From: JBBQBQ01 sp038317685
Lineage (GTDB): Bacteria; Desulfobacterota; Desulfuromonadia; Desulfuromonadales; DDH964
Assembly: GCA_038317685.1 (NCBI GenBank)
Contig: JBBQBQ010000173.1
Location: forward strand, 1-7,646
Direction of reading: 5' to 3'
Length of the DNA: 7,646 nt
Under the pieces are notes generated by a model. That model had not been told where the DNA came from, did not search any database, and saw nothing but the letters and a program-made list of their open reading frames with translations. Shown in pieces: positions 4,785 through 7,646 of the stretch. The position numbers and the translations under genes are program-made. Each line of letters opens with the position of its first letter. Position 1 is the stretch's first letter.

Positions 4785-6563
4785 ATGGAAAAGGCCATTC
4801 TTTCCGGGAACGAGGCGATTGCCCGCGGAGCTTTTGAGGCCGGTGTGCGGGTTGCTTCGGCTTACCCGGGAACCCCGAGTACCGAAATTCTCGAAACCAT
4901 CGTCCGCTATCCCCAGATCGATGCATCCTGGGCACCGAATGAAAAAGTGGCCCTCGAAGTCGGTATCGGAGCCTCGTTCGCCGGGGCCCGAGCCCTGGTG
5001 GCCATGAAGCATGTCGGCGTCAACGTCGCGGCCGATCCGCTCTTCACCTTCGCCTACACCGGGGTGCGGGGAGGGCTGGTCCTCATTACCGCCGACGATC
5101 CGGAAATGCATTCGTCCCAGAACGAACAGGACAACCGCAACTACGCGAAGTTCGCCAAGGTGCCGATGCTGGAACCGTCCGATTCCCAGGAATGCAAGGA
5201 TTTCACCCGCCTCGCTCTGGAACTCTCCGAGGAGTACGACACCCCGGTCATGCTCCGCACCACCACCCGCATCTCCCACAGCAAGTCGGTGGTGGTGCTG
5301 GGAGAGCCGGTGACGGGACTCCCCGAACCGCGTCTGGAGCGGAATGCGGCCAAGCTGGTGATGCTGCCCGGCAATGCCCGCCAGCGCCATCCGCTGGTGG
5401 AAGACCGCCAGAACCGTCTGGCCGAGGCCGGGGCGGCGATGGCGATCAACCGCCTCGAACTGCGTGATCCGGAACTCGGCATCATTACCTCGGGGGTCTG
5501 CTACAACTATGTGCGCGAGGTCCTGCCCGGGGCTTCGGTCCTGAAACTCGGCTTGGTCAATCCCCTCCCCAAAGCGCTCATCCGGCAATTCGCCGCAAAA
5601 GTCAAACGGCTGGTGGTGGTCGAGGAACTTGATCCCTTGATCGAGGAACAGGTCCGGGCCATGGGTCTGGCCTGCCACGGGAAGGATCTTTTCTCCCTTT
5701 GCGGGGAATTGACCCCGGGGCTGCTGAAAACGAGCTTCGCCGCCGCCGGGCTGGCCGGATCTGAAATCGCCGCAAGCACCGCCGCCGCCTCGCAGCTGCC
5801 GCCGCGGCCGCCCAACATGTGCCCCGGCTGTCCTCATCGCGGGGTCTTCTACACCCTCAAGCAGCTCAAAGCCTATGTGACCGGCGACATCGGCTGTTAC
5901 ACCCTCGGCTTCATGCCGCCGCTCTCGGCCATGGATACCTGTGTCTGCATGGGCGCCAGCATCGGTATGGCGACCGGGGTCGTCAAAGTCGTGGCCCCGG
6001 ATGAACGCAAGCAGGTGGTGGCTGTCATCGGCGATTCGACCTTTCTCCACACCGGGATCAACGGCCTGATGGACATGGTCTACAACAACGCGCCGGCGAC
6101 GGTGGTCATCCTCGATAACCGCATTACCGCCATGACCGGTCGCCAGGACAACCCCGCCTCCGGCTTCACTCTCCAGGACCAGACGAGCCACCCCATCGAC
6201 CTGGCGCAATTGTGCCGGGTCCTGGGAGTCAAACATGTCCGGACCGTCAATCCCCTCGATCTGGCCGCCACCCGCACCGCCCTCGAAGAGGAGATGGCGC
6301 GCCCCGAGACCTCGGTGATCATCACCGACCAGCCTTGTGTTCTGGTCAAGCGGTCCGGCATCTACGAGCCGGGACCCATCCTCGAAGTCGATTCCGGACA
6401 GTGCACCGGCTGCAAGGCCTGCCTGCGGATCGGTTGTCCTGCCATCATCTGGATGCCGGGGGAGGGACGCAAAGGGGTCGCGCATATCGATCCGCTGCTT
6501 TGCAACGGCTGTAGCGTTTGTCGCCAACTCTGCCGGTTTGACGCCATCGGGAGGCCCCAATGA
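4785..6563 (+). CDS. iorA: Indolepyruvate:ferredoxin oxidoreductase, alpha subunit
   Basis: A 592-residue catalytic subunit of cytoplasmic IorAB, which converts arylpyruvate + CoA + oxidised ferredoxin to arylacetyl-CoA + CO2 + reduced ferredoxin. The N-terminal pyrimidine-type domain has AYPGTPSTE (26-34). CPGCPHRG begins at 346 and GDIGCYTLGFMPP at 367. The thiamine diphosphate motif runs from GDS (416-418) to DNR (444-446). The C-terminal 2[4Fe-4S] ferredoxin domain has cysteines 540/543/546/551 (CX2CX2CX4CP, the atypical spacing known for IorA) and 573/576/579/583 (CX2CX2CX3C). All cluster cysteines are present, so it looks functional, and its length is close to that of other IorA proteins. 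ATG 4785 follows CAGGA (4768-4772). It overlaps iorB by four bases (ATGA). Substrates should be indole-, phenyl- and hydroxyphenyl-pyruvate; the direction in the cell is not shown. Confidence 0.96.
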   Translation: MEKAILSGNEAIARGAFEAGVRVASAYPGTPSTEILETIVRYPQIDASWAPNEKVALEVGIGASFAGARALVAMKHVGVNVAADPLFTFAYTGVRGGLVLITADDPEMHSSQNEQDNRNYAKFAKVPMLEPSDSQECKDFTRLALELSEEYDTPVMLRTTTRISHSKSVVVLGEPVTGLPEPRLERNAAKLVMLPGNARQRHPLVEDRQNRLAEAGAAMAINRLELRDPELGIITSGVCYNYVREVLPGASVLKLGLVNPLPKALIRQFAAKVKRLVVVEELDPLIEEQVRAMGLACHGKDLFSLCGELTPGLLKTSFAAAGLAGSEIAASTAAASQLPPRPPNMCPGCPHRGVFYTLKQLKAYVTGDIGCYTLGFMPPLSAMDTCVCMGASIGMATGVVKVVAPDERKQVVAVIGDSTFLHTGINGLMDMVYNNAPATVVILDNRITAMTGRQDNPASGFTLQDQTSHPIDLAQLCRVLGVKHVRTVNPLDLAATRTALEEEMARPETSVIITDQPCVLVKRSGIYEPGPILEVDSGQCTGCKACLRIGCPAIIWMPGEGRKGVAHIDPLLCNGCSVCRQLCRFDAIGRPQ

Positions 6564-7138
6564 AAGCGGACGTCACCAATATTCTGCTGGTCGGCGTCGG
6601 CGGGCAGGGCATTCTGCTGGCTTCGGAGATCCTCGCCGAGACCTTCATGCTGGCCGGATTCGATGTCAAAAAGAGCGAGATTCACGGCATGTCGCAACGG
6701 GGGGGGAGCGTCGTCTCCCATGTCCGCTTCGGCCGGGAAGTCTTCTCCCCGATCGTTCCGGAAGGGGAGGGCGATGTCCTCTTCGGCTTCGAGCTGATGG
6801 AAACCTGTCGGGCGCTGCCGCTGCTGCGGCCGGGGGCGAAGGTGATCGCCAACGATCTGCGGATCCCGCCGCCGGCGGTCCTCTCCGGACAGATCGCTTA
6901 CCCCGACAATCTCCCCGAGATCATTCGGGAACGCTGCAGCGATGTGCTGCTGGTCGCCGGCGAGAAACTGGCCGCCGAGGCCGGCAATCCCCGCACCGCC
7001 AATACCGTCCTCCTCGGCGCAGTCTCCCAGCGCCTCGAGGTTGCCGAAGGTTACTGGCTGCAGGCGCTGGGAAAGATGGTCCCCAAACGCTTTCTGGAGG
7101 AGAACCTCAAGGCCTTTGCCCTCGGGCGGGCCTGCTGA
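6560..7138 (+). CDS. iorB: Indolepyruvate:ferredoxin oxidoreductase, beta subunit
   Basis: A 192-residue protein of the pyruvate:ferredoxin oxidoreductase gamma-domain family, the normal size for IorB, and the partner of IorA. GVGGQGILLAS (12-22) is the family's glycine-rich N-terminal motif. EIHGMSQRGGSV (40-51) is the second hallmark, and VIANDLRIPP follows near residue 100. The domain is thought to help bind CoA and shape the active site. The ATG shares bases with the iorA stop (ATGA), and GGGAGG at 6549-6554 is well placed 5 bases upstream, so translation is probably coupled for a 1:1 complex. It ends 18 bp before the ligase gene. Confidence 0.96.
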   Translation: MKADVTNILLVGVGGQGILLASEILAETFMLAGFDVKKSEIHGMSQRGGSVVSHVRFGREVFSPIVPEGEGDVLFGFELMETCRALPLLRPGAKVIANDLRIPPPAVLSGQIAYPDNLPEIIRERCSDVLLVAGEKLAAEAGNPRTANTVLLGAVSQRLEVAEGYWLQALGKMVPKRFLEENLKAFALGRAC

Positions 7139-7141
7139 TCG

Positions 7142-7148
7142 AGAAGGA
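7142..7148 (+). promoter_or_regulatory. Ribosome binding site that decides the paaK start
   Basis: AGAAGGA (7142-7148) lies 8 bases before ATG 7157, a normal spacing. An in-frame ATG at 7148 touches this site and would leave no spacing, so it is unlikely to be the start even though it would add only three residues (MST). Confidence 0.65.
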
Positions 7149-7156
7149 TGTCGACC

Positions 7157-7646
7157 ATGTACTGGAATGATGAATTCGAAACCCTCCCTCGGGCGGCCCT
7201 CGAAGCCCTGCAGCTCAAGCGTCTGCAGCAGACCCTGGAACGGGTCTTCGCCAGCGTCCCTTATTACCGGGAACGGTTTCGGCAGGCCGGAGTCACCTTC
7301 GATCAGATCAAGAGCCTCGACGACCTGCAGCGGTTGCCCTTCACCCTCAAGCAGGATATGCGGGAGCATTACCCCTACGGACTGTTCGCCGTCCCGCTCG
7401 ACCAGATCGTCCGCATTCACGCCTCCTCGGGGACGACCGGCAAACCCACGGTCGTCGGTTACACCCGGCACGATATCGAGGTCTGGGCCGAACTGATGGC
7501 CCGCTCCTTCGTTTCCTCTGGGGCCAACAGTCGCGACGTGATCCACAACGCCTACGGCTACGGCCTCTTTACCGGCGGTCTCGGCGCCCACTACGGGGCG
7601 GAGAAGCTCGGCGCCTCGGTCATCCCCATGTCCGGCGGCAACACCA
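7157..7646 (+). CDS. paaK: Phenylacetate-CoA ligase family protein, N-terminal part (3' end outside window)
   Basis: 163 residues of an adenylate-forming enzyme are visible; family members have about 430. It starts MYWNDEFETLPRAALEALQ, a typical PaaK opening, followed by LQRLPFTLKQDM. The ATP-phosphate loop is ASSGTTGKPT (89-98), and NAYGYGLFTGG comes further on, as in other PaaK proteins. The family joins phenylacetate or other arylacetates to CoA using ATP, giving AMP and pyrophosphate. Its place 18 bp after iorB suggests it activates, recycles or releases the arylacetyl group that IorAB makes or consumes. Substrate choice among phenylacetate, indoleacetate and hydroxyphenylacetate cannot be judged from this part. 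The frame is open to the window edge with no sign of damage. Confidence 0.93.
   Translation, partial: MYWNDEFETLPRAALEALQLKRLQQTLERVFASVPYYRERFRQAGVTFDQIKSLDDLQRLPFTLKQDMREHYPYGLFAVPLDQIVRIHASSGTTGKPTVVGYTRHDIEVWAELMARSFVSSGANSRDVIHNAYGYGLFTGGLGAHYGAEKLGASVIPMSGGNT

Noticed and set aside
4755..6560. 601-codon open frame on the - strand opposite almost all of iorA
   Set aside because: It mirrors iorA codon bias in GC-rich DNA. The translation is low-complexity, rich in Gly, His, Asp and Arg, with no recognisable domain, while iorA shows complete family motifs.
7148..7156. ATG at 7148 as the start of the PaaK-like protein
   Set aside because: The AGAAGGA ribosome site touches it, leaving no spacing; ATG 7157 is spaced normally.
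6362..7591. 409-codon open frame on the - strand opposite the end of iorA, iorB and paaK
   Set aside because: Same antisense shadow effect: it spans three genuine genes and has no family motif.
1..7646. A new defence, mobile or otherwise undescribed multi-gene system
   Set aside because: All seven complete genes and the PaaK-like fragment belong to well-known families with intact motifs. No phage, transposase, toxin, nuclease, array or repeat-element signal was seen. Only regulatory details and gene pairing remain of interest.

Overview
The window is G+C-rich (about 60% by eye) and every gene lies on the + strand. It looks like chromosomal housekeeping and metabolic DNA from an anaerobic deltaproteobacterium of the Desulfuromonas/Geobacter type. 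That assignment is inference from three things: gene content (ferredoxin-dependent indolepyruvate oxidoreductase followed by a phenylacetate-CoA ligase, a PhoU-fused Na/Pi cotransporter next to a short Ppx/GppA, an IHF-beta-like protein), protein flavour, and a possible sigma-54 element. No marker gene proves it. I saw no RNA gene, CRISPR array, insertion sequence, prophage or attachment site.

Layout. (1) Positions 1-138 hold the last 45 codons of a TPR-like protein, with a GC hairpin around its stop codon. (2) Positions 139-640 are a one-gene unit for an HU/IHF family protein. It has a good sigma-70 promoter, a stem-loop at the start of the leader, an off-spacing sigma-54-like element and a strong intrinsic terminator. 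(3) Positions 709-1898 encode an exported OmpA-domain protein and a stand-alone cyclic-nucleotide-binding-domain protein, 47 bp apart. (4) Positions 2072-4686 are a phosphate pair: a type II Na/Pi cotransporter with a C-terminal PhoU domain, overlapping by one base with a short exopolyphosphatase/GppA-type phosphatase; both start with GTG. (5) Positions 4684-7646 are an arylpyruvate operon: a sigma-70 promoter embedded in inverted and direct repeats, then iorA, iorB (ATGA overlap) and the start of a PaaK-type ligase that runs off the window.

How the genes fit together. The cotransporter would bring phosphate in and the Ppx-like enzyme would release phosphate from polyphosphate or act on (p)ppGpp. 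IorAB would oxidise arylpyruvates (the transamination products of aromatic amino acids) to arylacetyl-CoA and reduced ferredoxin. PaaK interconverts arylacetate and arylacetyl-CoA, so the module could run toward catabolism or, reductively, toward aromatic amino acid synthesis.

I found no clearly novel multi-gene system. The features most worth a second look are in the non-coding DNA: the compact control region before the HU/IHF gene and the repeat-rich promoter before iorA.
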